DNA of 64,000 bases from Bacteroidales bacterium (GCA_016714605.1 JADKDL010000014.1:62001-126000), one strand, 5' to 3'. Positions 18,536-27,905 are shown, numbered from the stretch's first letter. The notes: generated by a model not told the origin, from the letters alone. Numbers and translations are program-made.

Positions 18536-20716
18536 ATGAGTAATATATCAAAAGCAGTACTTTTAGATAAATTAAAAACATATTTCGGTTTTGATACCTT
18601 CAAAGGCAATCAGGAAGCTGTAATAATGAATCTATTAGATGGCAAAGACACGTTTGTGTTGATGCCTACCGGAGGGGGGAAGTCTCTCTGCTATCAACTT
18701 CCTTCTTTATTACTTGAAGGCACTGCCCTTGTAATTTCACCGCTTATTGCATTGATGAAAAATCAGGTAGATTCGATGAGAGGATTTAGTACGGACAATA
18801 GTATAGCACATTTTTTAAACTCATCGCTCACAAAAACAGATATCATAAGAGTAAAAAATGATGTTTTAAAAGGAAAAACAAAATTACTGTACGTTGCACC
18901 CGAATCGTTGACCAAGGAAGAGAATATTGAATTTTTAAAAAAAATAAAAATTTCTTTTTATGCAATTGATGAAGCACATTGTATTTCTGAGTGGGGGCAT
19001 GATTTTAGACCCGAATACCGAAGAATTAAACCTATTGTAGAAAAGATAGGGAAAGCTCCGTTTATAGCTTTAACAGCCACTGCTACTCCTAAAGTACAAC
19101 ATGATATTCAAAAGAATTTGAATATGTTGGATGCTGTTGTTTACAAATCATCTTTCAGAAGACATAATCTCTATTATGAGATAAGAAGTAAAGATGATGC
19201 AGGAAAACAAATAATAAAATTTATTAAAGAAAATACCGGTAAATCCGGAATCATTTATTGTCTTAGCCGAAAGAAGGTAGAAGAATTATCTGAAACATTA
19301 TTAGTAAACGGAATAAAAGCCTTACCTTATCATGCTGGAATGGATGGCAGTACCAGAGGTAAACATCAAGATATGTTTCTAATGGAAGAGGCCGACGTAA
19401 TTGTTGCTACAATTGCATTTGGAATGGGTATTGACAAACCCGATGTTCGTTTTGTAATACATTATGATATTCCGAAAAGCTTGGAAGGTTATTATCAAGA
19501 AACCGGACGCGCCGGAAGAGATGGAGGCGAAGGTAAATGTATTACCTATTACAGCTATAAGGACATTCAGAAGTTGGAAAAATTTATGCAAGGTAAACCT
19601 ATTGCAGAGCAGGAAATAGGAAAACAACTTTTGCTGGAAACTGCGGCTTTTGCCGAATCCTCTGTATGTAGAGTAAGACAATTGCTGAATTATTTTGGAG
19701 AAGAAATGCTCGAAAACTGTGGTAATTGCGATAACTGTTTAAATCCTAAAAAGCAATTTGAAGGAAAAGAATACATTCAGAAAGCATTAAAAGTTATTTT
19801 AGCAGTAAAAGAGAGATTTAAAGCATTACATATATCTGAGGTATTATCAGGAAAATCAACAAGTGATGTAAAAACATATCAACATCATGAAATAAAAGAA
19901 TTTGGCATTGGTAAAGAGAAAGATACAAAATTTTGGAATGCTGTATTAAGACAAATTACTATTGCTAAATTGGTAGATAAGGATATAGAAAATTATGGAC
20001 TTTTAAAATTAACGCAAAAGGGACATCAATATATGAGTGAACCATATTCATTTCCACTCTCTGAAGATCATAATTTTGAGGAGGGCGATGCTGAAGATAA
20101 AGCAGCAGGAGGTACAAGCGCCGTAGATCCGGCATTAATGAAAATTCTTAAGGATTTAAGAAAAAAAATATCGCAAAAGCAAGAAATTCCCCCTTTTGTA
20201 ATTTTCCAAGACCAGTCTCTTGAAGATATGGCCGTACAATATCCAACAACTCTTGATGAGTTGACTAATATTGCCGGTGTAGGTCATGGAAAAGCACAAA
20301 AATTTGGAAAAGATTTTGTCGAGCTTATTGCTAAATATGTCAAAGAAAATGACATTGAAAGACCGCAAGATTTAGTTGTTAAATCGGTTGTAAATAAATC
20401 AGGTCAGAAAGTACATATTATTCAGAGTATTGATAGAAAAGTACCTCTTGACGATTTAGCCGATTCCAAAGGCATGGATATAATTGAGTTGATTGAGGAG
20501 ATTGAATCAATTGTAAATTCCGGAACTAGAGTTAATATAGACTATTATATAAATGAGGTAATTGATGAAGATTTGGTAACCGATATTTATGAATATTTCA
20601 GAGAAGCAGAGACCGATTCGGTTGAAGATGCACTTAGTGATCTAGGAGAAGATGAATTTTCTGAAGAATTTATCCGTTTGGTTAGAATTAAATTTATGTC
20701 TGAAATAGGAAATTAA
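18536..20716 (+). CDS. recQ: ATP-dependent DNA helicase RecQ
   Basis: A 3'-5' superfamily 2 helicase for recombination and replication-fork repair. About 726 residues: helicase core with Walker A (PTGGGKSLCYQLP), DEAH box (AIDEAHCISEWGHDFRPEY), motif III (ALTATATP) and motif VI (YQETGRAGRDG); then the RQC zinc site (CRVRQLLNYFGE ... CGNCDNC); then an HRDC domain (about residues 545-610, LRKKISQKQEIPPFVIFQDQ) and an acidic C-terminal extension typical of Bacteroidota RecQ. I start at the ATG at 18536; a TTG lies one codon upstream. The gene is monocistronic, divergent from kdsD and ends at a double hairpin. Confidence 0.96.
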   Translation: MSNISKAVLLDKLKTYFGFDTFKGNQEAVIMNLLDGKDTFVLMPTGGGKSLCYQLPSLLLEGTALVISPLIALMKNQVDSMRGFSTDNSIAHFLNSSLTKTDIIRVKNDVLKGKTKLLYVAPESLTKEENIEFLKKIKISFYAIDEAHCISEWGHDFRPEYRRIKPIVEKIGKAPFIALTATATPKVQHDIQKNLNMLDAVVYKSSFRRHNLYYEIRSKDDAGKQIIKFIKENTGKSGIIYCLSRKKVEELSETLLVNGIKALPYHAGMDGSTRGKHQDMFLMEEADVIVATIAFGMGIDKPDVRFVIHYDIPKSLEGYYQETGRAGRDGGEGKCITYYSYKDIQKLEKFMQGKPIAEQEIGKQLLLETAAFAESSVCRVRQLLNYFGEEMLENCGNCDNCLNPKKQFEGKEYIQKALKVILAVKERFKALHISEVLSGKSTSDVKTYQHHEIKEFGIGKEKDTKFWNAVLRQITIAKLVDKDIENYGLLKLTQKGHQYMSEPYSFPLSEDHNFEEGDAEDKAAGGTSAVDPALMKILKDLRKKISQKQEIPPFVIFQDQSLEDMAVQYPTTLDELTNIAGVGHGKAQKFGKDFVELIAKYVKENDIERPQDLVVKSVVNKSGQKVHIIQSIDRKVPLDDLADSKGMDIIELIEEIESIVNSGTRVNIDYYINEVIDEDLVTDIYEYFREAETDSVEDALSDLGEDEFSEEFIRLVRIKFMSEIGN

Positions 20717-20718
20717 GT

Positions 20719-20780
20719 TTTTTTCAAACAGTAGTGTTTGAAAAAAAGGCAGATAATGTACTTCATTTCTGCCTTTTTTT
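20719..20780. terminator. Double hairpin terminator between recQ and the FISUMP gene
   Basis: A first AT-rich hairpin (arms around 20719-20730 and 20734-20746) is followed by a second with stem AAAAAAAGGCAGA (20741-20753) and complement (20768-20780). The two overlap in the A run and may be alternatives. The second works in both directions for the convergent genes ending at 20716 and 20786. Confidence 0.8.
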
Positions 20781-20785
20781 ATTTT

Positions 20786-21370
20786 TTAATCTTTCACACA
20801 TCTTAGATATTGTCCATAGGTTTTATTGGTAGAATAACCGGTTAAAGATTTAGAAACCTTATCGCTATAAGCATAAATTGTATAAACATACTTATCGTCA
20901 GACTCATCAATTGTTGATGTCCAAAATGTAGCTGCTTGGTTTTCAAACTCAAAATTACCGTTTGGAAATCTGCAACCCGCAAAAAGAATGTTAAAACCAC
21001 TAACACCTCCTGCTAATAAATCTTTAGTCTTATCATATTTGTTTGATAGCATCTGCCATTCTTCAAAAGTAGCTACGTGCCAACCTTCCGGACAGATTCC
21101 TTTGTTGCCAGGCATTTCAATACCATTCATAACAGTTTGCCAATCGTATATTCTGCCATATTTATCACAATTAGATTCTTTATTATCATAGCACCATGAA
21201 CCTCTAGCCTTAAAATTGAGATTTTTAGATAGCCAAATTTTACCATCAAATTCAACTGTTTTATATTCTTGACCGTCTCTAGAATCGGCAAAGACACCGG
21301 TAGTTTGGGAATATGCTAATGTTATATTTAATATACTTGTTACAAGCAAAAAAAGGCGGATATTTTTCAT
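20786..21370 (-). CDS. FISUMP-domain secreted protein
   Basis: 194 residues with a signal peptide (MKNIRLFLLVTSILNITLAY, SQ). The mature part is one Fibrobacter succinogenes major paralogous (FISUMP) domain: TVEFDGKIWLSKNLNF near its start, GRIYDWQTVM, then GICPEGWHVATFEEWQML, the hallmark of the family, and QYLRCVKD at the end. FISUMP domains are common on Bacteroidota surface proteins with no established biochemical role, perhaps carbohydrate or ligand binding. There is no lipobox Cys and no T9SS tail, so it may stay periplasmic or be secreted by another route. It is monocistronic and shares a terminator with recQ. The 148-bp gap upstream is AT-rich with no clear promoter box. Confidence 0.85.
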   Translation of the reverse strand: MKNIRLFLLVTSILNITLAYSQTTGVFADSRDGQEYKTVEFDGKIWLSKNLNFKARGSWCYDNKESNCDKYGRIYDWQTVMNGIEMPGNKGICPEGWHVATFEEWQMLSNKYDKTKDLLAGGVSGFNILFAGCRFPNGNFEFENQAATFWTSTIDESDDKYVYTIYAYSDKVSKSLTGYSTNKTYGQYLRCVKD

Positions 21371-21518
21371 GGGTATATAATTTGAAAATGTATTAACTTG
21401 AAAATTTAATTCTTTTTTTTGAATCCTACTGTAGTAACGTTAAAGATTTCTTTTTTTAATTTTTCAGAAGAAAGTTCTTTTTAGAATTTGGTTAAAGTTA
21501 TTATTTAGAATTTTTATT

Positions 21519-22622
21519 TCAAAATTTTATAGAGTTTTTATCCTTCTCTCGGTAAAAATGAAGTAATTCTTTTTCATTCTTTATAATTAATTCTGAGTCA
21601 TACATATATTTAACTGCTTTTTGTGCTTCATATATTACATTATTTCTATTGTAATAATGTAAATGTGTATAGTTTATACATTTAACTATTTGAAATGCAT
21701 CAAACCATTGAAAAAATCTTTTTTTAAACATAAAAATAGAAAAGCTATAGGTATTATAAATTGTTTGTGTGTTATTCATTAACTGAGTCATACTAGCTCC
21801 GGTACCAAAAGGAACTCTATCTGAAACGCGAGGCGAGGGTATTACTGTAGTAGAAAATATTTCAACAACTTTGCCAAGAGGGAATAATTTGTTTAGAAAG
21901 TAAAAATCTTCACCTGCTGTTCTTTTATTCATACCACCTTGTTTTACATAAACAGATGCACGTACAGCAAATGCAGAACCTATTGTATGATAAGTATATG
22001 GAAATTGAGTATATGCAACAGCTTGTTTTAAATATCTTAGATGAAGCTCATAAAGCAGAATAGACTGATATGTTTTTTCACTGAATTCGTCGCCTTCAAT
22101 AGGATGTTCAAAATGGATATTGCAGGTATTTGCATGACAATCGGTAAAAGCTTTGGTTACTTCAATCAGGTAGTTTTCAGAAACAATAGTGTCAGCATCT
22201 AATGAAATTATTATTCCGTTGGGGTTGTCTATTTGGTTGAATCTGTGTAAAGCTTCGTCCATTCCAATTTTTCTAGCTAAACCAGCTCCTGCATGTTTCC
22301 TTGGTAGATTTTCGTGAAGTAAAGTTAAAAATCGAAAAGTATCTGTTGAATTCACCTCTGACCATTTTTCAATCAATTTTTGAGTGTTTCGATTAAAAGA
22401 CCTTACTTCATCGGAATTTCTTTCTCCAGAATTTATTACAATAATTATTTCTGTTGCATTTTGGGGTTTAGTGCATTGCTTTAAACATTCTAGTGTTCTG
22501 AGAATATCTGGTTCGTTTATACAAGGAATAACAACTATCTGATTGAGTGTTTGATGAGGTGTTTCAGTTATTTGTTTGGGTAAACTTGAGTAATTGAGAA
22601 AATAGTGTTGAGCAAATGACAT
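21519..22622 (-). CDS. Family 2 glycosyltransferase
   Basis: 367 residues with a GT-A fold: IVVIPCINEPDILRTLECL at the start, the metal-binding DxD as IISLDADTIVSENYL near residue 145, and a catalytic-base-like GEDFYFLNKL near 240. No transmembrane segments are evident, so it is likely cytosolic and uses a nucleotide sugar donor. It starts 2 bases after the TatD stop (minus strand), so the two are translated from one message. Its acceptor cannot be predicted; no lipopolysaccharide or capsule cluster adjoins. Confident as GT2, unsure of pathway. Confidence 0.85.
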   Translation of the reverse strand: MSFAQHYFLNYSSLPKQITETPHQTLNQIVVIPCINEPDILRTLECLKQCTKPQNATEIIIVINSGERNSDEVRSFNRNTQKLIEKWSEVNSTDTFRFLTLLHENLPRKHAGAGLARKIGMDEALHRFNQIDNPNGIIISLDADTIVSENYLIEVTKAFTDCHANTCNIHFEHPIEGDEFSEKTYQSILLYELHLRYLKQAVAYTQFPYTYHTIGSAFAVRASVYVKQGGMNKRTAGEDFYFLNKLFPLGKVVEIFSTTVIPSPRVSDRVPFGTGASMTQLMNNTQTIYNTYSFSIFMFKKRFFQWFDAFQIVKCINYTHLHYYNRNNVIYEAQKAVKYMYDSELIIKNEKELLHFYREKDKNSIKF

Positions 22623-22624
22623 AA

Positions 22625-23395
22625 TTATATAGAAAATAGTTCTTTAGCATTTTGAGTTGTAGTCTTTGCTACGTCTTCTAAGGTACAATTTTTAATATCA
22701 GCAATTATTTCAGCTACATAAGTTAGATAAGACGGTTTATTTATTTTGCCTCTAAATGGAACCGGAGCTAACCAAGGAGCGTCTGTTTCTAAAACCAAGT
22801 TTTTCAATGAAATTTCTTTAACGACAGTATCTAATCCACTTTTTTTGTAAGTTAAAACACCGCCAATACCAAGTAAAAATCCATAATCTATTGCTTTTTG
22901 TGCTTGAATTGTAGTGCCTGAAAAACAGTGAAATATACCTTTAAATTTTGTAATTGAAGTCTTTTCTAATATTGAGAAAATCTCATCAAAAGCCTCTCTT
23001 ACATGTAAAACTATAGGAAGATTGTGTTTATTTGCAAGCTGCATTTGTAAAAGCAATGCTTGTTTTTGCTCTGAGAGTAAACTTTTGTCCCAATACAGAT
23101 CTATACCTATTTCTCCAATTGCTATATAATTTTTATTGATATCAAGGTAATTAGAGATTATCTCAACATCGCTTTCAAAATCTTTTGTAACGGAAGTTGG
23201 GTGTATTCCTATCATTGAATACAGTATATCTGAATGTAATTTACATAATTCAGATATAGGTTCAATAGTAGAAATATCAATATTCGGGATACATATTGTA
23301 TTGATATTGTTTGCTTTCGATTCTGCTAGAATATCTGTTATTGAATTATTAAATGCATCGGCATTTAAATGGCAATGTGTATCGACGAAATTCAT
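22625..23395 (-). CDS. tatD: TatD family metal-dependent hydrolase
   Basis: 256 residues matching TatD/YcfH deoxyribonuclease-like hydrolases: FVDTHCHLNADAF supplies the first metal His pair at the start, GEIGIDLYWD the Glu, PIVLHVREAF and GIFHCFSGT further ligands, and LVLETDAPWLAP the last Asp. These TIM-barrel enzymes have 3'-5' exonuclease or DNA/RNA end-processing activity in other bacteria. It is the first gene of a two-gene operon with the GT2 at 21519-22622 (gap 2 bases). The functional link between the two is probably only transcriptional. Confidence 0.94.
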   Translation of the reverse strand: MNFVDTHCHLNADAFNNSITDILAESKANNINTICIPNIDISTIEPISELCKLHSDILYSMIGIHPTSVTKDFESDVEIISNYLDINKNYIAIGEIGIDLYWDKSLLSEQKQALLLQMQLANKHNLPIVLHVREAFDEIFSILEKTSITKFKGIFHCFSGTTIQAQKAIDYGFLLGIGGVLTYKKSGLDTVVKEISLKNLVLETDAPWLAPVPFRGKINKPSYLTYVAEIIADIKNCTLEDVAKTTTQNAKELFSI

Positions 23396-23567
23396 AAAAT
23401 GAATTTTTTAATATGATTTTTATGTTTTTAAATTTTTAATTGAAGCTTAAACTTGAAAGTAAATTTTCAAATGAGTAGATTATACGAAAAAGAAAATCAT
23501 TAAAAATATGAAATTGTTTCGAAAAAGAATAAATTTATTCGAATGTAAAAATTACATTATCAGTTAT

Positions 23568-24272
23568 TTACTCAGACTCTTCATTCTTTTCATTTCTTCT
23601 AAACACATACACTAATCCGTATTCTTTAGATTTTTCGCGCATTGCTTCTGGTTGTAATTGAGAGAAATACTCCTCTACTTCATTCCAAATATTTAAAATT
23701 ATATCGTCGGCTTCGGGTCTTAATGAAGATATTTTTTCTAGTGCTCTGTTTGTATTATTTCTCAAAAATGATTGATTTCTGTGAGCTTCTTTGAATTTAT
23801 CAATTTGAACTTTAAGCATAGCAGCTCTTGGGTTTGACATTGGAGCACCTCCTTGCATCATTCTCTTATTTTCGCCTTCAATTAGCTGATTGCCCCATTC
23901 AATAATCTCAGTATCTGATTGTAATGAAGGAAGTCTCTTTATGTAATTGTCAAGACCATAAAATGTTCGAGTTTTTTCAGGTAACTCTTCACGGGTTATG
24001 GTCATATTCAAAACTTGAATGAAATGAGAGATATACATTTTTGCTTTTTTATGCAAATCTGCATATTGATTTGATTTCTCTATTTGAGTAATATATGCTT
24101 CTTTTTGAAAACCTAAGACTTGACGAAATGTAGGTAAGAAAAATTTTAATGCTACGTGAGACTTCTGAGAAAAAGCTAAATCTTTAGGAGAAACTATAGC
24201 ACTTTTTTTGAAAGCTGTTTCTAGTGCTCGTAATCTAGCTGAATCTGTATTTGGTAGTCTGCGGTATGGCAT
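23568..24272 (-). CDS. Conserved Bacteroidota hypothetical protein (MPYRRLPNTD start)
   Basis: About 234 residues, soluble, helix-rich and without signal peptide. I start at the ATG giving MPYRRLPNTDSARLRALE, since the upstream extension (MFIFVLLIF) is unlike a real N-terminus and proteins beginning MPYRRLPNTD are, from memory, a conserved uncharacterised group in this phylum. Visible features: a basic N-terminus, an aromatic stretch AKMYISHFIQVLNM, a PLTREELPEK-like turn and a charged, Lys/Glu-rich C-terminus ending RRNEKNEESE. It stands alone between tatD and the ROK kinase. No enzyme motif is seen and I assign no function. Confidence 0.75.
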   Translation of the reverse strand: MPYRRLPNTDSARLRALETAFKKSAIVSPKDLAFSQKSHVALKFFLPTFRQVLGFQKEAYITQIEKSNQYADLHKKAKMYISHFIQVLNMTITREELPEKTRTFYGLDNYIKRLPSLQSDTEIIEWGNQLIEGENKRMMQGGAPMSNPRAAMLKVQIDKFKEAHRNQSFLRNNTNRALEKISSLRPEADDIILNIWNEVEEYFSQLQPEAMREKSKEYGLVYVFRRNEKNEESE

Positions 24273-24400
24273 AAATATTAGTAATACGAATATAAACAAA
24301 TATAATATATTTTATATCTATTCGCAATATAATATTCATAAAATGAAGCATTTGAAATAATATTTAATACCTTTTTGATAGAGCTACTGTTAAGGTATTG

Positions 24401-24432
24401 AAAAACAGCTCTTTACATGAAGCAAAGAGCTG
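24401..24432 (-). terminator. Terminator downstream of the ROK kinase
   Basis: A perfect 9-bp stem CAGCTCTTT (24406-24414) and AAAGAGCTG (24424-24432), followed on the minus strand by five T (24401-24405). It lies 11 bases past the ROK stop. Confidence 0.85.
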
Positions 24433-24442
24433 CAGAATAAAT

Positions 24443-25402
24443 TTATTTTTCAATTTCATTCCAAATAAGTGCGCCTGCACCTAGAATAGCTGCATTCACA
24501 TCAAGCAATCCTGATAATAAAATTTTAACTTTATTTCTGAAAATTGGAAGTAAATTTTCTTCCATTGATTTGATTGTAGGCTTTATAAGTAAGTCGCCTG
24601 CTTTAGCCATACCTCCAAATAGGAATATTGCTTCCGGACTAGTATGTGCAACAGTATCAGCTAATTTCATACCCAGAATTTTACCAGTATACTCAAAACA
24701 TTCTTTTGCTAGTTCATCTCCAGCTTCTAATGCTTTCTGAATACTAAGAGAAGTTAGTTGATTATAAGGAATATCTCTTAGGCTAGATGGTTTATTAGAA
24801 TTACATAGAATTTCACTCATTGTTCTTACCATTCCTGTAGCCGAAACATAAGTTTCCAAACAGCCCTTTTTACTGCATCCGCATTGTCTTCCATCCGGAT
24901 ATACAAGTGTGTGCCCAATTTCACCTGCAAAACCATCATGTCCGTAAACTAATTCACCATTTACCACCAGTCCACTACCTAAGCCTGTACCTAGAGTAAT
25001 TACTACAAAGTCTTTCATGCCTTTAGCAGCTCCGTAAATCATTTCGCCTATTGCAGCAGCATTAGCGTCGTTGGTTAGTGCTACTGGAACATTGTAATGT
25101 TTTTTTACTAAATTCACAAAAGGTATAATTCCTTTCCAACGTAGATTGGCTGCGTGTTCAATGGTTCCTTTATGATAATTTCCATTTGGTGCACCTATTC
25201 CTATACCAACAATTTCAATTTTATCTTTAGATGATTTAATTAAAGAGTTGATTTTTTGAACTAAATCAGAAACATATTCTTCAATAGTTTCTTTAGTTTG
25301 AGTAGGCATTGAAATATCAGACAGTAAATTACCATCTCTATCAACAATACCCAGAACAGTATTTGTTCCACCTATATCTATTCCTATTGCTACTTTTTTC
25401 AT
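24443..25402 (-). CDS. ROK family sugar kinase (glucokinase-like)
   Basis: 319 residues. The N-terminus VAIGIDIGGTNTVLGIVD is the phosphate-1 loop of the actin-like ATPase fold; ALTNDANAAAIGE carries the catalytic Asp; the ROK zinc motif is GHTLVYPDGRQCGCSKKGCLETYVSATG with its His and three Cys. This pattern fits glucokinase, which phosphorylates glucose with ATP, rather than a ROK repressor because there is no N-terminal helix-turn-helix. Other ROK kinases (N-acetylmannosamine, allose, fructose) cannot be excluded. It is a single gene with its own terminator, ahead of the Exb operon in the same orientation. Confidence 0.9.
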   Translation of the reverse strand: MKKVAIGIDIGGTNTVLGIVDRDGNLLSDISMPTQTKETIEEYVSDLVQKINSLIKSSKDKIEIVGIGIGAPNGNYHKGTIEHAANLRWKGIIPFVNLVKKHYNVPVALTNDANAAAIGEMIYGAAKGMKDFVVITLGTGLGSGLVVNGELVYGHDGFAGEIGHTLVYPDGRQCGCSKKGCLETYVSATGMVRTMSEILCNSNKPSSLRDIPYNQLTSLSIQKALEAGDELAKECFEYTGKILGMKLADTVAHTSPEAIFLFGGMAKAGDLLIKPTIKSMEENLLPIFRNKVKILLSGLLDVNAAILGAGALIWNEIEK

Positions 25403-25543
25403 TTCAATATTTTTTATAGTTGTTTTTTTGTTAGTGTCATGATATATTCTTTTAGAATAATCATTCTCTCATAATAGAACAAATTTTATAAAATAATTTT
25501 TTATAATTTTCAAATTCTCCATGTTTCAGAAAAGAATACAACA

Positions 25544-25574
25544 AAAAAGGGAAACACTAAGCTTCCCTTTTTTC
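25544..25574 (-). terminator. Terminator downstream of the Exb operon
   Basis: An 11-bp stem AAAAAAGGGAA (25544-25554) and its complement (25564-25574), with a 9-base loop. It lies 19 bases past the exbD2 stop and closes the operon. Confidence 0.87.
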
Positions 25575-25593
25575 ATTTCATATATAAACTAAA

Positions 25594-26065
25594 TTACTTT
25601 TTTGTACCTTTTCTAGTAGAATAGTTAATTTTTAAAGCTTGTGCATCTCTAAGAGATTGCTTTATATCAGAAACTATACCCATTTTGGTATTTTCATCTA
25701 CTTTCAAAGATGCAGTCATAAATGGAACTTCTGCTTCATCTCTAGCTTCTCTTTCACTTGCTATAAAGTCTCTAATATCAACTAAATCAGAAATAGCATC
25801 ATTAAGTTGAATTCTAGGTTCACTACCAAATTTTGCAGCATACATAGGTCTAGGTTCTCCAACATAAATATAAGAAACTAATGATTTTTTCTCCAATTTT
25901 TTTACTTCTGTAGCCTGAGGCAATGTAATTTTTATTTTCAATTCATTTTCTCTCATTACAGTTGTAACCATAAAGAAAAAAAGAAGCATGAAAACGATAT
26001 CAGGCAATGAAGCTGTTGATATTGGAGGTGCTGATTTTTTTTGTTTCTTTTTTAAATTTTCCCAT
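25594..26065 (-). CDS. exbD: ExbD/TolR biopolymer transport protein, second copy (frameshift near start)
   Basis: Inner-membrane component that, with ExbB, converts proton-motive force to work on the outer membrane. The transmembrane segment is LPDIVFMLLFFFMVTTVM with the conserved Asp, then a periplasmic domain. The most upstream in-frame ATG would begin at MPDIV and delete the cytoplasmic N-terminus. But an ATG at 26065-26063 lies one base after the exbD1 stop and 8 bases after AGGAGG, and from it, after removing one A in either the A6 or A8 tract (roughly 26035-26052), one reads MGKF...KKSAPPISTASLPDIV, the normal start in this phylum. I give the joined 156-residue gene. It is the last gene of the operon. 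The indel is probably a homopolymer error; transcriptional slippage at A8 is an alternative. Confidence 0.88.
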
Positions 26066-26066
26066 T

Positions 26067-26642
26067 CTATTTTCCTCCTATTCTTTTAGGTTCAGCCTCA
26101 GATATACGTTGAGGTATAGCCTCTTTTATAGCTTTTTGGCTTTCTTCACTTAATTCATCAAACTTTCTTCCAAATTTTTCCATCGAAAGTTCATCTCTTA
26201 CTTCATTATAAGCAGCAACTAAAGCATTCTGAACCTCAATGTAACGTCCGTATGTTGTACCACGGTCGTTTTGAAGCGAAACAACGCCTTTAGAAACTGG
26301 AAACCTTCCAATAAGTGATATTTCTTTGGTTTCAGAATCGGGAAAATTAGGTTGATCGGTTTTTTGTAAAAACTCCTTACATTGATCTTTCAAAAAATCT
26401 AATTCTATAGGCCTTCCTTCTACAAGAAGTTGATCATTCTTGTTAATTAGAACTACAAATATATTTTTTTCTTGCACCAGAGGAGCTTTGTTATCTATAT
26501 CTGGTGGAGCAGGAGGTGGAAGCATTCTAGCTAAACCCGTATCTATATCCATAGTTGTTGCAACCAAGAAAAAGATGAGTAGCATGAAAGCTATATCTGC
26601 CATCGAAGAAGAGTTAATTTCAGGAACTTCTCTTTTTGCCAT
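26067..26642 (-). CDS. exbD: ExbD/TolR biopolymer transport protein, first copy
   Basis: 191 residues. The N-terminus REVPEINSSSMADIAFMLL is a short cytoplasmic tail and a transmembrane helix with the conserved Asp of the proton path. The periplasmic domain follows a proline-rich stretch (MLPPPAPP) and contains VEGRPIEL-like strand motifs of the ExbD fold. It is longer than ExbD2 owing to an inserted loop around 80-130 and a charged Glu/Lys C-terminal tail (EEAVAKE-like, ending EPKRIGGK). Its stop codon overlaps the ribosome-binding AGGAGG of exbD2, so the two are translationally close. Bacteroidota Exb operons commonly carry two or three ExbD proteins beside one ExbB. Confidence 0.93.
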   Translation of the reverse strand: MAKREVPEINSSSMADIAFMLLIFFLVATTMDIDTGLARMLPPPAPPDIDNKAPLVQEKNIFVVLINKNDQLLVEGRPIELDFLKDQCKEFLQKTDQPNFPDSETKEISLIGRFPVSKGVVSLQNDRGTTYGRYIEVQNALVAAYNEVRDELSMEKFGRKFDELSEESQKAIKEAIPQRISEAEPKRIGGK

Positions 26643-26675
26643 AATTTTAAATATTTTCGGTCTTTAAACCTTAGA

Positions 26676-27092
26676 TTATCTTTTTATAATTAATCTGTAT
26701 AACTCAGAACCTACAATACCTAAAATTCCAAGAGTTAGCAGAATATAAATTGCAATTAATGAAGAGCCCACAAATTTTGCTTGACCCACAGTAATATTCA
26801 ATTTTTCTGAACCATAAAACTGTGGAATTTCACTAGTCGCAAGTACCCAAGACAAACCTAATACGAAAACCAAACTACCCATTCCAATCAATACAGATTT
26901 TGCATTTTTAGGATTAATGATAAAACCCAAAATTGAAAATATTATAGTTGCTGCAGCAGCTAATGCTACTTGTATATAGGTAAATACCAGGAACATTCCC
27001 TCATTTACCCATGACATAAAAAACCCTACACAAACCAATACGGCTATTGCAAGATCAATTACTGCCACTGCTTTTAAAACTTTTGTTAACAT
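26676..27092 (-). CDS. Small four-helix membrane protein of the Exb operon
   Basis: 138 residues, of no named family that I recognise. Four hydrophobic helices are visible (about residues 6-28, 34-61, 67-88, 108-132) separated by short polar loops, with a basic C-terminus. It lies between exbB (12 bases upstream) and exbD1 (33 bases downstream), so it belongs to the operon. Similar small membrane proteins occupy this place in other Bacteroidota Exb operons. It may scaffold or regulate the ExbB-ExbD complex, but this is inference from position only. Confidence 0.8.
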   Translation of the reverse strand: MLTKVLKAVAVIDLAIAVLVCVGFFMSWVNEGMFLVFTYIQVALAAAATIIFSILGFIINPKNAKSVLIGMGSLVFVLGLSWVLATSEIPQFYGSEKLNITVGQAKFVGSSLIAIYILLTLGILGIVGSELYRLIIKR

Positions 27093-27104
27093 AATATAAA
27101 TTTT

Positions 27105-27905
27105 TTATTTATTTCTAGCTAAAATGTCAATTAAAGTAATTGAAGCATCTTCCATGTTATTTACAATACTATCAATTTTTGATAAAAGATAGTTGTAAAA
27201 TACTTGGAGAATCATTGCTACAATCAAACCACCTACAGTAGTAATTAACGCTACTTTAATACCATCTGCAACTAGTGTTGGGCTAATATCTCCAGCAATT
27301 GCAATTGCATCAAAAGCTTGAATCATACCTACCACTGTTCCAAGGAAACCTAACATTGGAGCTAGAGCAATAAATAATGCTATCCAAGGCAAGTTTTTCT
27401 CAAGAAGACCCATTTGTACGCCTCCGTAAGATATTACAGATTTTTCTACCATTTCTAAACCTTCGTCAGATCTTGATAATCCTTGATAGAAAATAGATGC
27501 CAACGGACCTCTTGTATTTCTGCATATTTCTTTAGCCCCTTCAATTCCATCTTCCTGTATAGCAGTTTCGATTTGAGAAAGAAGTTTTTCAGAATTTACT
27601 GTTGCCAAATTAAGGTAGATAATTCTTTCTATTACTAGAGCAAGACCTAAAATTAGACACAGTACAACTATACCCATAAAGCCGGGTCCACCTTCAATAA
27701 ATTTTTGTTTCATTGCTTGGTGTAGTGTTTGCTCTTCTGCAACAGGTGCAACTTTAGCTCCTTCTGCAACAGGTGCAACTTCTTCTTGTGCTTGAGCAGG
27801 TTCAGCAACTTCAGCTGATGAATCAGAAACCACAGAGTCTTCTTGTGCGAAACTTCCAAATGTAAATAACCCTAGAATGGCTAATAAGGCAAGTAATTTT
27901 TTCAT
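27105..27905 (-). CDS. exbB: MotA/TolQ/ExbB proton channel protein
   Basis: 266 residues. A signal peptide-like start (MKKLLALLAILGLFTFGSFA, QE) leads into an acidic, Ala/Glu/Pro-rich periplasmic stretch (SSAEVAEPAQAQEEVAPVAEGA), then the membrane domain. Helix one (GFMGIVVLCLILGLALVIERIIYL) is followed by the cytoplasmic loop, and the last two helices (APMLGFLGTVVGMIQAF and VALITTVGGLIVAMILQVFY) carry the typical TVxG and T/G-rich channel residues. It forms the ion channel that, with the two ExbD proteins, energises outer-membrane receptors. It is the first gene of a four-gene operon (exbB, small membrane protein, exbD1, exbD2). The repeated VAEGA/VAPVAE peptide may be a short duplicated linker. 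Confidence 0.95.
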   Translation of the reverse strand: MKKLLALLAILGLFTFGSFAQEDSVVSDSSAEVAEPAQAQEEVAPVAEGAKVAPVAEEQTLHQAMKQKFIEGGPGFMGIVVLCLILGLALVIERIIYLNLATVNSEKLLSQIETAIQEDGIEGAKEICRNTRGPLASIFYQGLSRSDEGLEMVEKSVISYGGVQMGLLEKNLPWIALFIALAPMLGFLGTVVGMIQAFDAIAIAGDISPTLVADGIKVALITTVGGLIVAMILQVFYNYLLSKIDSIVNNMEDASITLIDILARNK

